Shown: positions 39,255 through 51,803, counted from the first letter of the stretch. The stretch: 64,000 nucleotides of DNA from Massilia sp. WG5 (GCF_001412595.2 NZ_CP012640.2:5146001-5210000), one strand, 5' to 3'. Numbers and translations: made by a program. Notes: a model not told the origin generated them from the letters alone.

Positions 39255-40799
39255 TCACTTGGCGCGGCGCGTGAAATCGCGCGGACGGAAGCCCAGCGCG
39301 AACAGCACGGCGAAGTAGACCACGGCGCTGAGCGCGATGATCAGGAGCAGGGCGCCGACGCGCAGGAAGGGGTGGGAGCGCAGCGCCGCCCAGTCGAGCT
39401 GCGCCTGGCTGAACCAGGCAGCCGCGCCCATCACGCCGGTCGCCAGGGCCACCTTGAGGAAAAAGACCAGCCAGCCGGCATGCGGCGTGTAGATGCGGCG
39501 GCGGCGCAGGCCCATGTACAGGAACAGCGCATTCAGGCAGGCCCCCAGGCCGATCGACAGCGCCAGGCCGGCCACGCCCAGCACGGGCACGAACACCAGG
39601 TTCATGGCCTGGGTCGCGACCAGCACGCCGATCGCGATCCGCACCGGGGTGCGGATGTCCTGGCGCGCGTAGAAGGCCGGGGCCAGGATCTTCACCAGGA
39701 TGATGCCCAGCAGGCCGGCCGCATAGGCCATCAGCGGCGCGGTGGCGGCGGCCACGTTGGCGGCGTTGAATTCGCCGTAGTTGAACAGGGCGGCGATCAG
39801 CGGCGTCGACAGCGCCGCCAGGCCGACCGCGGCCGGCAGGGCCAGCAGCAGGGTCAGGCGCAGGCCCCAGTCGAGCAGGGCCGAGTATTCGGCGATGTCG
39901 CCGTCGGAATTGGCCTTGGACAGGCTGGGCAGCAGGATGGTGCCGAGCGCGACGCCCAGGATCCCGGTCGGGAATTCCATCAGGCGGTCGGCATACTGCA
40001 GCACCGAGACGGCGCCGCCGCCCATGTTCGAGGCGTAGTTGGTGTTGATGAGCAGGCTGATCTGGGCCGCGGAGACGGCGAACACCGCCGGGCCCATCTT
40101 CTTGAGGATGCGGCGCACGCCGGGGTCGCTCAGGCCGGCCACGGGATTCAGGGACAGGCGCGGCAGCATGCCGATGCGCTTCAGGGCCGGGATCTGGATC
40201 GCGACCTGGGCCACGCCGCCGACCATCACCGCCACCGCCATCGAATAGATCGGCACCTCGAAGTACTTCACCAGGAACAGCGAGAAGAAGATCGAGGACA
40301 GGTTCCACAGCACCGGCGTGAAGGCCGGGACCTTGAATTCGCGCCAGGTGTTCAGCACGGCCCCGGCCAGCACCACGAAGGACATGCAGGCGATGTAGGG
40401 GAACATCAGGCGGGTCATGACCACGCCCTTGTCGAAGCCGTCGCCGTCCAGGCCGCTGGCGATGCCCATCAGGATCAGCGGGGCGCCGACGATGCCGAGC
40501 GCGCTGACCAGCACGGTTGCCCAGACCAGGGTATTCGCCACATGGTCGACCAGGCTGTGGGTGGCGGCCTCGCCTTTCTGGGTCTTGTATTCGGCCAGGA
40601 TCGGCACGAAGGCCTGCGAGAAGGCGCCTTCGCCGAACAGGCGGCGCAGCAGGTTGGGCAGGCGGAACGCGATGTAGAAGGCGTCGGTGTAGGGCGAGGC
40701 GCCGAAGGCACGGGCAAACAGGGTGTCGCGCAGCAGGCCGGTGATGCGGGAGACCATCGTCATGCTCGAGATGGCCGCCAGGGTTCGAAGTAGGTTCAT
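39255..40799 (-). CDS. murJ: Lipid II flippase MurJ
   Basis: The 514-residue inner-membrane protein has many hydrophobic segments of the MOP superfamily and the MurJ N-terminus (LAAISSMTMVSRITGLLRDT), closely parallel to the E. coli protein. MurJ moves the peptidoglycan precursor lipid II to the periplasm and is normally essential. No ribosome site is visible before the ATG. A TATAAT hexamer on the minus strand (40812-40807) ends only seven bases before the start. It is divergent from rpsT, the usual order in this group. Confidence 0.95.
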   Translation of the reverse strand: MNLLRTLAAISSMTMVSRITGLLRDTLFARAFGASPYTDAFYIAFRLPNLLRRLFGEGAFSQAFVPILAEYKTQKGEAATHSLVDHVANTLVWATVLVSALGIVGAPLILMGIASGLDGDGFDKGVVMTRLMFPYIACMSFVVLAGAVLNTWREFKVPAFTPVLWNLSSIFFSLFLVKYFEVPIYSMAVAVMVGGVAQVAIQIPALKRIGMLPRLSLNPVAGLSDPGVRRILKKMGPAVFAVSAAQISLLINTNYASNMGGGAVSVLQYADRLMEFPTGILGVALGTILLPSLSKANSDGDIAEYSALLDWGLRLTLLLALPAAVGLAALSTPLIAALFNYGEFNAANVAAATAPLMAYAAGLLGIILVKILAPAFYARQDIRTPVRIAIGVLVATQAMNLVFVPVLGVAGLALSIGLGACLNALFLYMGLRRRRIYTPHAGWLVFFLKVALATGVMGAAAWFSQAQLDWAALRSHPFLRVGALLLIIALSAVVYFAVLFALGFRPRDFTRRAK

Positions 40800-40888
40800 A
40801 GCCCGCGATTATAGCTGGGCAATAGCCCACGAAAACTTTCGAACGTCGCTTTTTGCGGGGTAAAGCGAGCGCAAGCGTAAATTTGGAA

Positions 40889-40917
40889 TTGCCCTGCGAT
40901 GAAACCTTCGCTATAAT
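40889..40917 (+). promoter_or_regulatory. Sigma-70 promoter of rpsT
   Basis: TTGCCC (40889-40894) and a consensus TATAAT (40912-40917) are spaced 17 bases. The expected start near 40924 gives a leader of about 75 bases before rpsT. Confidence 0.72.
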
Positions 40918-40999
40918 CGAGGGCTGTATTGAATTCAGTTGGCAGACACTAATCGTTTGAGGTGTTTGCGGACGCAACTTACACCGATTAGGAATTTCC

Positions 41000-41266
41000 A
41001 TGGCAAATACCGCACAGGCGCGCAAGCGCGCTCGTCAAGCAGTTAAGCAAAACGCTCACAACTCGGCTCAGCGCTCGACCCTGCGCACCGCAATCAAGGC
41101 TGTCAAGAAGGCCATCCAGGCTGGCGACAAGGCCGCGGCAACCACCATCTTCCAGCAATCCGTGTCGACCATCGACAGCATCGCTGACAAGAAGATCATC
41201 CACAAGAACAAGGCCGCTCGCCACAAGAGCCGCCTGGCTGCCGCCATCAAGGCCCTGTCGGCTTAA
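41000..41266 (+). CDS. rpsT: 30S ribosomal protein S20
   Basis: The 88-residue basic protein begins [20 protein letters not shown] and contains [15 protein letters not shown] and [18 protein letters not shown], the S20 helices that bind 16S rRNA. Length matches the family (86-88). It is divergent from murJ, has a good promoter upstream and a terminator downstream. The long leader could allow S20 autoregulation, which is known in E. coli. Confidence 0.97.
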   Translation: MANTAQARKRARQAVKQNAHNSAQRSTLRTAIKAVKKAIQAGDKAAATTIFQQSVSTIDSIADKKIIHKNKAARHKSRLAAAIKALSA

Positions 41267-41319
41267 TAGACCGACGGCTTTGCGAGCGCGGCCTCTGCCG
41301 CGCCGGCAACAGTGGAATG

Positions 41320-41354
41320 AAAAACCCGCCCTGGCTTCGGCCCGGCGGGTTTTT
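41320..41354. terminator. Rho-independent terminator after rpsT
   Basis: An 8-bp stem AACCCGCC/GGCGGGTT is flanked by A5 and T5, so it can terminate in both directions: rpsT from the left and the small minus-strand gene from the right. Confidence 0.9.
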
Positions 41355-41394
41355 CCGTTTGGGAAATTGCCAAAAACCGGAGTCTGACCCCGGT

Positions 41395-41595
41395 TTACTT
41401 GCTGGCGGGCTCGGCCGGGGTTTCGGCGGCCGCGGCGGCCTTCCTGGCTTTCTTCATCTTCTTCGTCTTCTTCGGCGCGACGGCCGCCGGTTCGGTGGCG
41501 GCGACAGCCGGTGCGGCAGCGGGGGCGGCAGCCGGGGCGGCGAAGACGGACACAGCGAACAGCGACGCTACCAGACCGGCGATGAGTTTGGATAT
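41395..41595 (-). CDS. Small Ala/Lys-rich exported protein with apparent ATA start
   Basis: On the minus strand a 66-residue frame reads ISKLIAGLVASLFAVSVFA, a clear signal peptide, then an Ala/Pro-rich and Lys-rich low-complexity tail (KKTKKMKKARK) ending AEPASK and a TAA stop at 41395. AAAAGGAA on the minus strand (about 41609-41602) stands six bases before the first codon, exactly where an ATG is expected, but the codon at 41595-41593 is ATA. No ATG, GTG or TTG is available in frame before the upstream stop. Either ATA (or a rarer start) is used, or a single base change has silenced the gene, or the base is a sequencing error. Its role is unknown. Confidence 0.55.
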   Translation of the reverse strand: MSKLIAGLVASLFAVSVFAAPAAAPAAAPAVAATEPAAVAPKKTKKMKKARKAAAAAETPAEPASK

Positions 41596-41702
41596 TTCGG
41601 GTTCCTTTTCGTTAAGAAATCGATCCGCGACGCGAATCTGGCTCGTTAACGGCAGGCATGCCTGTTCGGATGAGCTTTTTTACTTGATGCAACTCAAGCC
41701 CA

Positions 41703-42281
41703 TCAAGCTTTCCGGCTCTTGCCGGCGCCGATCGCCTCCGCCGGCACTTCCATCCAGTCGCCCGGCATCAAGGGATGGCTGGCCAGTGAAAACGGCCCGA
41801 TGCTGGTGCGCACCAGGCGCAGGGTCGGCAGGCCGACCGCGGCCGTCATGCGGCGCACCTGGCGGTTCTTGCCTTCTTCCAGCGTGATGGCGATCCAGCT
41901 GGTCGGCTTGTCCTGGCGCGTCCGGATCGGCGGATTGCGCGGCCACAGCCAGTCCGGCGCGGCGATCTGTACTGCGCGGCAGGGTTTGGTGACGAAGTCG
42001 CCCAGGTCGAGCGGTGCCTGCAGGCGGGCCAGCAGCGCCGCGTCGGCCACGCCGTCGACCTGCACGATATAGGTCTTCGCTTCTTTCTGGTCCGGATGGG
42101 CGATGCGGTGCTGCAGGCGGCCGTCGTCGGTGAGCAGCATCAGGCCTTCGCTGTCGGCGTCGAGGCGGCCGGCCGGGTAGATATTCGGGATGTCGATATA
42201 GTCCGCGAGCGAAGCGCGGCCAGGCTCGGCGCTGAACTGGCAAAGCACCTGGAATGGCTTGTTGAATAAGATGAGGGACAT
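41703..42281 (-). CDS. 23S rRNA pseudouridine synthase, RluE/RsuA-type
   Basis: The 192-residue enzyme belongs to the RsuA/RluB/E/F family. It has the AGRLDADSEGLMLLT motif with the catalytic Asp, the KTYIVQVDG segment and GKNRQVRRM. It lacks an N-terminal S4 domain, as RluE does. It converts uridine to pseudouridine in ribosomal RNA. The ATG at 42281 begins MSLILFNKPF, the usual N-terminus; an upstream in-frame ATG at 42350 is not conserved-looking. It is divergent from icd. Confidence 0.9.
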   Translation of the reverse strand: MSLILFNKPFQVLCQFSAEPGRASLADYIDIPNIYPAGRLDADSEGLMLLTDDGRLQHRIAHPDQKEAKTYIVQVDGVADAALLARLQAPLDLGDFVTKPCRAVQIAAPDWLWPRNPPIRTRQDKPTSWIAITLEEGKNRQVRRMTAAVGLPTLRLVRTSIGPFSLASHPLMPGDWMEVPAEAIGAGKSRKA

Positions 42282-42376
42282 GAGGGAAGGTTTTGGAGCA
42301 AAATAGCAATCGTCATCAATAATATGATTATCGCAGCTCAGTGCGTCCACTCAGTGCGTTCAATTCGGAGAACACG

Positions 42377-43636
<1,260 letters not shown>

Positions 43637-43667
43637 GTGGACGCCCGAGGCGGGGCAGGGCAGGCAT

Positions 43668-43696
43668 AAAAAAAGCCCCGCCGAAGCGGGGCTTTT
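43668..43696. terminator. Bidirectional terminator between icd and cspA
   Basis: A 7-bp stem GCCCCGC/GCGGGGC with a CGAA loop is preceded by seven A and followed by four T, serving both convergent genes. Confidence 0.9.
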
Positions 43697-43711
43697 GCTT
43701 CCCGGGGTGGA

Positions 43712-43915
43712 TTACACGCCCTGGATGTTGGAAGCTTGCTTGCCTTTAGGGCCTTGCGTGACTTCGAATTGGACTTTCTGACCTTCTTTGAGGGTCTTGA
43801 AACCGGCCATATTGATTGCGGAGAAGTGCGCGAACAGATCCTCGCCGCCGTCATCAGGAGTGATGAAGCCAAAGCCTTTGGAATCATTGAACCATTTAAC
43901 AGTACCAGTTGCCAT
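43712..43915 (-). CDS. cspA: Cold-shock protein, CspA family
   Basis: The 67-residue protein is a single cold-shock domain with the RNP1 motif KGFGFI and RNP2-like DLFAHFSAI. It starts [12 protein letters not shown] and ends [10 protein letters not shown]. It binds single-stranded nucleic acid and acts as an RNA chaperone. Length is standard. The upstream AT-rich region (43916-44256) could encode a long cold-responsive 5' leader, as in E. coli cspA. The gene converges on icd. Confidence 0.95.
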   Translation of the reverse strand: MATGTVKWFNDSKGFGFITPDDGGEDLFAHFSAINMAGFKTLKEGQKVQFEVTQGPKGKQASNIQGV

Positions 43916-44256
43916 AAAAAACTTTCAAATAAAAACAAATCACACGAGCCATAAAAGCAAGAAGCTTCTTGCCCCCTCCTCAGCCTGCTCACTTCTTATC
44001 AACAAGTACATAAGTACATGTCAATGTTTGCATTGTTGGTGCAATAATCTTGTAAGTCAAGCGGTTTTGAGCGTGTGTTGTAAAAAGCTTCACACTGCTT
44101 TGCAACAAGCTCTTGATTTTCGCAATCGGGGCGCCATCTGCGCGCAGTTGGGAAAACGCGTAAGATGAAAGCACATGGGATTGCACAGGAAAGTACCTTG
44201 ATTGTCCCTGATTGTTAACGTACGCACGAACAGCGAAAGCATCTTAGAATACTCTT
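43916..44256. other. Divergent intergenic region cspA/clpS
   Basis: No gene is supported in these 341 bases. The stretch is AT-rich near cspA, as expected for a promoter and long leader of a cold-shock gene. Immediately before clpS a TAGAAT hexamer (44245-44250) lies six bases from the ATG, with no matching -35 box and no clear ribosome site. Confidence 0.5.
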
Positions 44257-44555
44257 ATGGCAACCAAGCACGATACCGAACAGCTGCTGGAGCGGCAGAC
44301 CGTAAAGCCACCCCCCCTGTACCAGGTGGCGCTGCTGAATGACGACTACACGCCGATGGAGTTCGTGGTCGCCATCATCCAGGAGTACTTCAATAAGGAT
44401 CGCGAAACGGCGACGCAGATCATGCTTTCCGTACATCGCCATGGTAAAGGGGTGTGCGGCGTGTTTTCCAAAGATATAGCGTGTACCAAAGTGGAGTTTG
44501 TATTAACGCATGCGCGTAAGGCAGGTCATCCCCTGCAGTGCGTGATGGAGGAAGT

Positions 44556-44559
<4 letters not shown>
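44257..44559 (+). CDS. clpS: ATP-dependent Clp protease adaptor ClpS
   Basis: The 100-residue adaptor delivers N-degron substrates to ClpAP. The core runs from [20 protein letters not shown], with the NDDYTPMEF substrate-binding pocket, to the C-terminal [20 protein letters not shown]. Its N-terminal tail ([17 protein letters not shown]) is the flexible part that engages ClpA. It overlaps clpA by four bases. No strong ribosome site precedes its ATG. Confidence 0.95.
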
Positions 44560-46856
<2,297 letters not shown>

Positions 46857-46914
46857 GAACCACAGCCGGGCAGGCGGCCACGCAAGTGCGCCGCCTCCCA
46901 CGGGCTGCAGCGAA

Positions 46915-46949
46915 AACGGATACACGTGCAAGCGTGTATCCGTTTTTTT
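46915..46949 (+). terminator. Rho-independent terminator after clpA
   Basis: A 12-bp stem AACGGATACACG/CGTGTATCCGTT with a TGCAAG loop is followed by a run of seven T. Confidence 0.93.
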
Positions 46950-47046
46950 ATGCCCGCCGCCCTGTGTGTGGTCGAGCTCGATAAAACAGCGTTATGATTT
47001 CGCTTGATAAATACAAAAATGGCAACTACAGGAAAGGGTGAAATCG

Positions 47047-48471
47047 ATGATGGCTCGCGCTTTCATGTTTGCCGGTATGACGGCGGCGCTGCTCGGGGCG
47101 GCGGCGGCGCGGGCCGAGGAGAATATCGCCCTTGACTACGGTGCGGCCCTGCACCAGCTCAGGACCCGCTCGGGCGCGGTCCAGGCGGCCAATCTCGAGT
47201 TCCGCGCCAGGCAGCTGCAGGCGGCCGCCCTGCGCCGCATCGACGGTCCCGACCTGCGCCTGAACGGTTTTGCCGGCCGCATTTCGACGACCCTCAGCAT
47301 CGACACCAGCCGGCTCACGCAAGCGCTGGAACCAACGCTGGCGCCGGTGCTGGAGCTGCTGCCGCCCTTGCCGGGCCTGGCCCTGCCGGAACTGCCGGAC
47401 AGCGTCGAGGCGGATCGCGTGTTCAACATCCGGTCGCTGGGCGTGGGCTCGGTCTGGCCACTGTACACCGGCGGGCGCCTGCAGGCGCTCAAGGATCTCG
47501 CCGCCGGCCGCGCCGGCGAGGCCGGCGCCGCCTTGCAGAGCGCGCAGGACGACGCCGCGCTGCAGCTGGCGCAGCGCTATTTCGGCGTGCAGCTGGCGCG
47601 CCGGGCCAGCCGCTTGCGCGCCGCGGCGGTGACGGTGGCGCAGGAGCACCAGCAGATGGCGCGCAAGCTCGAGCGTACCGGGCTGATCGCGCGGGTCGAG
47701 CGCCTGAAGGCCGACGTCGCCGTCGACAGCGCCGTGCGCGAAGCGGCCAAGGCCGCCAGCGACCTGGAAGTGGCCGAACTGGCCCTGCGTCGCATGCTGG
47801 GCGAAGACCGGGCCGTGGCGCCCGCCACGCCCTTGTTCGTGCACGAGCGCGCGGTCGGTTCGCTGGCTTCTTTCGTCGACGCCGCGCTGGCGTCGAACCC
47901 GGCATGGAAGCAGATCGACAGCAAGCGCGCGCAAGCGGCCGCCAGCCTGAAGCTGCAGGGCGAGGCCTTCAGCCCGACGGTGATCGGGGTCGCCAACTAC
48001 AACCTGAACCGCGGCAGCACCGCGCGCGCCAACTGGCTGGTGGGCGTGGCGCTCAGCGTGCCGCTGGTCGACCGGGTCGATCGCGCGAAGCTGGGCGCCG
48101 CCGCCCGCCTCGAGCAGCAGCGCGTCGAGGTGAGCGCCGAGCAGGCCGGGCGCGACATCGCGACGCTGGCGGAGAGCCAGTGGCGCGCCATGGAGGACGC
48201 GCGCCAGCACTACCTGTCGATGGCCTCGGCGATCGAGCTGGCGCGGGAAACCCTGCGCCTCGCGCAGGTGTCGTTCAAGAACGGGCAGGCGACCACGGCC
48301 GACGTGGCGGACGCATCGCTCAATCTCACCAAGAGCTCGATCGAGCAGGCCCAGGCCGCCTATGACTATGTGCTGGCGCTGGCGCACCTGCTCGGCACCG
48401 CCGGCAGTCCCGAGCGCCTGGCCGAGCATGCGCGCAGCGCCGGCTACGTGGTCGGCCTGGACAAGGAGTGA
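47047..48471 (+). CDS. TolC family outer-membrane efflux protein
   Basis: The 474-residue exported protein has a signal peptide (FAGMTAALLGAAAARA) and the two-repeat helical pattern of TolC proteins: long Ala/Leu/Gln/Arg helices, with internal VGSVWPLYTGGRLQALKD and LVGVALSVPLVDRVDRAKLG. It would form the outer-membrane tunnel of a tripartite exporter whose adaptor and two permeases follow directly. The ATG at 47047 lies about nine bases after GGAAAGG; a GTG at 47038 is an alternative. Only five bases separate it from the adaptor gene. Confidence 0.92.
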   Translation: MMARAFMFAGMTAALLGAAAARAEENIALDYGAALHQLRTRSGAVQAANLEFRARQLQAAALRRIDGPDLRLNGFAGRISTTLSIDTSRLTQALEPTLAPVLELLPPLPGLALPELPDSVEADRVFNIRSLGVGSVWPLYTGGRLQALKDLAAGRAGEAGAALQSAQDDAALQLAQRYFGVQLARRASRLRAAAVTVAQEHQQMARKLERTGLIARVERLKADVAVDSAVREAAKAASDLEVAELALRRMLGEDRAVAPATPLFVHERAVGSLASFVDAALASNPAWKQIDSKRAQAAASLKLQGEAFSPTVIGVANYNLNRGSTARANWLVGVALSVPLVDRVDRAKLGAAARLEQQRVEVSAEQAGRDIATLAESQWRAMEDARQHYLSMASAIELARETLRLAQVSFKNGQATTADVADASLNLTKSSIEQAQAAYDYVLALAHLLGTAGSPERLAEHARSAGYVVGLDKE

Positions 48472-48476
48472 AGAAC

Positions 48477-49466
48477 ATGGCAAGCCGCAACCCGAATCCC
48501 CGCCGCCAGCGCGCGCTGGCCGGCGTGGCCGGCATCCTGTTCCTCGGCCTGCTGGCCTGGGGTTTGTTTCGCTCGCTGCGGCCGGTGCCCGATGCGCTGC
48601 AGGGCCAGATCGAGGCCCAGGAGATCAACGTCTCGTCCAAGGTGCCGGGCCGCGTCGGTCGGGTCGATGTGCAACTGGGCCAGGCAGTAAGCCGTGGCCA
48701 GCTGCTGTTTGAACTCGACAGCCCCGAAGTGCGTGCCAAGGTGGCGCAGGCACAGGCGGCGCGCGAGGCCGCCGGCGCGGTCGCGCAGAAGGCGCAGGCT
48801 GGCGCGCGGCCCGAGGAGATCGCCGCGGCGCGCGCCAACTGGGAGCGCGCCGAGGCCGGCGCCCGGCTGGCCGAGCTGACCTACCGGCGTGTCGGCGCGA
48901 TGGTGGCCGAGGGCGTGCTGGCGCGCCAGAAGGGCGACGACGCCCGGGCCCAGGCGCGTTCGGCGCGCGAGCTGGCGATCGCCGCCCGCGCCCAGTACGA
49001 ACTGGCGCGCCAGGGTGCGCGCAAGGAAGACAAGGAAGCCGCCCAAGCCCAGGCGCGCCAGGTCGACGGCGCGGTGGCCGAGGCGAATGCGGCCCTGGCC
49101 GAAACCCGTATCCTGGCACCGGCCGCCGGCGAGGTGACGAAGCTGGCGATCCAGGCCGGCGAACTGGCGCCGCAGGGCTTTCCGGTAGTGACCCTGGTCG
49201 ACCTGGACGACATCTGGGCGGTGCTGGCGGTACGCGAGGACATGTTTCAGCCCTTCGCCAAGGACAGCGTGCATGAGGCCAGCATTCCGGCGCTGAAGAC
49301 GCGCGCCCGCTTCAAGGTGACAACCGTGTCGGCGCTGCCGGCCTTCGCCACCTGGCGCGCCGCGCGGCCTGGCGGGACCGACCTGCGCACCTTCGAGATC
49401 AGGCTGCGGCCGACCGCGGCGGTGCCGGGCCTGCGCCCGGGCATGACGGTGGTGTTCGAGCGCTGA
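48477..49466 (+). CDS. HlyD-type periplasmic adaptor protein
   Basis: The 329-residue membrane-fusion protein has an N-terminal membrane anchor (about 10-30). A biotinyl-lipoyl-like half-motif follows (QEINVSSKVPGRVGRVDVQLGQ), then a long Ala/Arg/Glu coiled-coil hairpin (about 75-205). A second lipoyl half and beta-barrel (ILAPAAGEVTKLAIQAGELA, FPVVTLVDLDDIWAV) complete it. It should bridge the ABC-2 permeases to TolC. AAGGAG at 48463-48468 favours the ATG at 48477 over the overlapping GTG at 48468. Confidence 0.92.
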   Translation: MASRNPNPRRQRALAGVAGILFLGLLAWGLFRSLRPVPDALQGQIEAQEINVSSKVPGRVGRVDVQLGQAVSRGQLLFELDSPEVRAKVAQAQAAREAAGAVAQKAQAGARPEEIAAARANWERAEAGARLAELTYRRVGAMVAEGVLARQKGDDARAQARSARELAIAARAQYELARQGARKEDKEAAQAQARQVDGAVAEANAALAETRILAPAAGEVTKLAIQAGELAPQGFPVVTLVDLDDIWAVLAVREDMFQPFAKDSVHEASIPALKTRARFKVTTVSALPAFATWRAARPGGTDLRTFEIRLRPTAAVPGLRPGMTVVFER

Positions 49467-49470
49467 GCGC

Positions 49471-50658
49471 ATGACGATGCCAGGCTCCGCATCCTCGCCC
49501 TGGTCGGCCTCGCTCGCCCGCGAGTGGGCGCGCCTGCGCGCCGACCGCTGGGACCTGGCGATGCTGGGCTGGATTCCGCTGGCGCTGTACCTGCTGACCT
49601 GGTGGATCTTTTCGGCCGGCCTGGCCCGCGACTTGCCGCTGGTGGTGCGCGACCTCGACCATTCGGCCGAATCGCGCAGCCTGGTGCGCATGCTGGACCA
49701 GTCGCCGGGGTTGAAGCCGGTGCTGGCCGCCAGCGACGCCGAAGCACTGGCGCAACTGCGCGCAGGGCGTGCCTTCGGCATCGTCTCGATTCCGGCGCGG
49801 ATGGGGGAGCGCCTTGCGCGTGGCGAACACGTCACCGTGGGCTGGGCCTACAACGCCCAGTACCCCTCGCACACGGGCGCCATGACGCGCGACGTGCGCG
49901 CGGTGGTGGCGACCATGTCGGCCGGCGCCGAGCTGCAGGGACGCGCGCGGCGCGGCGCCGCCGGCGTGCAGGCCATGCAGCAGGTCGAGCCGGTCGCTAC
50001 CCGCCCGATGGCGCTGTTCAACGAAAGCGGCAGCATCCTGCCTTCGCTGGCGCTGCCGGCGCTGTGGAGCCTGCTGCACATCTTCGTGACCCTGGCGGCG
50101 CTGACCGCGGTCGGGCGCGAGCTGCGCAACGCCACGGTGCCGGACTGGCTGCACGCCGCCGACGACCGGCTGGGGGTGGCCCTGCTGGCCAAGCTGGCGA
50201 TCCCGTTCGGGGTGTTCCTGCTGCAGGGGGCGCTGCTGGTGCTGGTGTTTGGCGCGCTGCTCGGCTGGCCCATCCTCGGCAGCGCGCTGGCGATGATGCT
50301 GGGAAGCGTGCTGCTGGTGACGGCCTACCTTGCGCTGGGCGCCTGCCTGGTGGCCTGGAGCGGTTCGCTGCGCTCGGCGCTGTCGGCCTGCGCCTTCATC
50401 ACCGCGCCGGCCTTCGCCTTTTCCGGCCAGGGCTTCCCGATGCTGGCGATGCCGGGCGCGGCGCGCGCCTGGGCCGAGGTGCTGCCGCTGACCCACTTCC
50501 TGGGCCTGCTGAACAACACCTGGCTGGGCGGCGCGCCGCTACGCTACGGCCTGGGCGCGCTGGCGGCGCTGGCGCTGTTCACGGCCGGCTTCGGCGCTGC
50601 CGCCTACCTGCGCCTGCGCGCACGGGTGCGCCAGCCCGACAGCTGGGGCGGCACATGA
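49471..50658 (+). CDS. ABC-2 type permease
   Basis: The 395-residue membrane protein has one N-terminal helix (about 27-50), a periplasmic domain (PLVVRDLDHSAESRSLVRML) and five or six C-terminal helices (about 195-385). This is the ABC-2 permease layout seen in the YhhJ/YbhS/YbhR type. It likely pairs with the next permease for export of a drug, dye or small molecule. The ATP-binding subunit is not encoded next to it. Stop and next start overlap (ATGA). Confidence 0.88.
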   Translation: MTMPGSASSPWSASLAREWARLRADRWDLAMLGWIPLALYLLTWWIFSAGLARDLPLVVRDLDHSAESRSLVRMLDQSPGLKPVLAASDAEALAQLRAGRAFGIVSIPARMGERLARGEHVTVGWAYNAQYPSHTGAMTRDVRAVVATMSAGAELQGRARRGAAGVQAMQQVEPVATRPMALFNESGSILPSLALPALWSLLHIFVTLAALTAVGRELRNATVPDWLHAADDRLGVALLAKLAIPFGVFLLQGALLVLVFGALLGWPILGSALAMMLGSVLLVTAYLALGACLVAWSGSLRSALSACAFITAPAFAFSGQGFPMLAMPGAARAWAEVLPLTHFLGLLNNTWLGGAPLRYGLGALAALALFTAGFGAAAYLRLRARVRQPDSWGGT

Positions 50659-51803
50659 AGCGCCTCGACGCCGCCCTGCAGGCATGGGGCCAGACCTGGC
50701 GCGCGATCCTGGGCGACAAGGCGGCGCTGCTGCTGTTCTTCATTTCCGGCATCGTGTATTCGTTCTTCTACCCGCTGCCCTATAGTGGCGAGACGGTGCG
50801 CCGGGTGCCGGTGGCGATCGTCGACCAGGACAATTCGACGTTGTCGCGCCAGCTGATCCGCTGGACCGGCGCGCATCCGGGCCTGACGGTGGCGGGCGTT
50901 ACCACGCGTCCCGAACAGGCGCAGGACTGGATCTGGCGCGGCGAGGCGGCCGGCGTCATGTTCATTCCCGCGGATTTCAGCAGCAAGATCCTGGCCGGCA
51001 GGCAACCGGAAGTGGAAGTGGGCGGGATCGGCACCTATCCGCTGCTGAACAAGGTGGCCCTGAACGGCCTGGCCGAGGTGGTCGGCACGGTATCGGCCGG
51101 GATCGAGCTCAAGCGCCTGGGAGCGGCCACGCCCTCGGCGCTCCAGGCCGATGCCCAGCGCCAGCCGCTGTCGGTCGAGGCGCTGCCGATGTTCAATGTG
51201 CGTGAGGGCTATGCCTCGTATATCGTGCCGGGGGTGGTGGTGCTGTTGATGCAGCAGACCTTCCTGCTCGGGATCGGCCTGCTGTTCGGCAGCTGGACCA
51301 GCGAGCGGCGCTTTCCATATGCGGCCGGCGGCGCAGCCTATGCGGGCGCGCTGGCTGCGTTTTCGCTGGTAGTGGTCCTGAACGCGGCCTGGTTCTTCGG
51401 CTTCGTGTTCTGGTGGCAGGATTATCCGCGGGGCGGCAATCCGGGCGCGAGCCTGGCGCTGACCCTGTTGTACAGCGTCTGCGTGGCCGCCCTCGGCATC
51501 TACATGGGCCTGTTCTTCCGCACGCGCGAGCGCAGCGTCCAGCTGCTGGTGGCCAGCTCCATGCCGGTGCTGTTCCTGGCCGGGCTGGCCTGGCCGGCGC
51601 AAGCCTTGCCGCTGCCGCTGCAGGCGCTGCGCTGGCTGTTGCCCTCGACCGCCGCGATCCAGGGCTTCATCGCCACCAACCAGATGGGCGCCTCGCTGGC
51701 CGAGGTGCGCCAGGAGGTGCTGGTGCTGGCGGCGCTGACCCTCGCCCTCATCGGGCTGGGCCTGCGCAAGTGGCGACGCAGACCGGCGGACTCAGGCGAG
51801 TAA
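50655..51803 (+). CDS. ABC-2 type permease
   Basis: The 382-residue membrane protein has the same layout as its upstream neighbour: one N-terminal helix (about 20-40) and a periplasmic domain with VPVAIVDQDNSTLSRQLIRW. Five hydrophobic C-terminal segments follow, with the SSMPVLFLAGLAWPAQALP loop of ABC-2 permeases. It presumably forms a heterodimer with the upstream permease. Its 3' end overlaps the convergent DJ-1/PfpI gene by 12 bases. Confidence 0.9.
   Translation: MKRLDAALQAWGQTWRAILGDKAALLLFFISGIVYSFFYPLPYSGETVRRVPVAIVDQDNSTLSRQLIRWTGAHPGLTVAGVTTRPEQAQDWIWRGEAAGVMFIPADFSSKILAGRQPEVEVGGIGTYPLLNKVALNGLAEVVGTVSAGIELKRLGAATPSALQADAQRQPLSVEALPMFNVREGYASYIVPGVVVLLMQQTFLLGIGLLFGSWTSERRFPYAAGGAAYAGALAAFSLVVVLNAAWFFGFVFWWQDYPRGGNPGASLALTLLYSVCVAALGIYMGLFFRTRERSVQLLVASSMPVLFLAGLAWPAQALPLPLQALRWLLPSTAAIQGFIATNQMGASLAEVRQEVLVLAALTLALIGLGLRKWRRRPADSGE

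Noticed and set aside
44245..44250. Promoter -10 box directly before clpS
   Set aside because: TAGAAT lacks a -35 hexamer at usual spacing and lies only six bases from the ATG.
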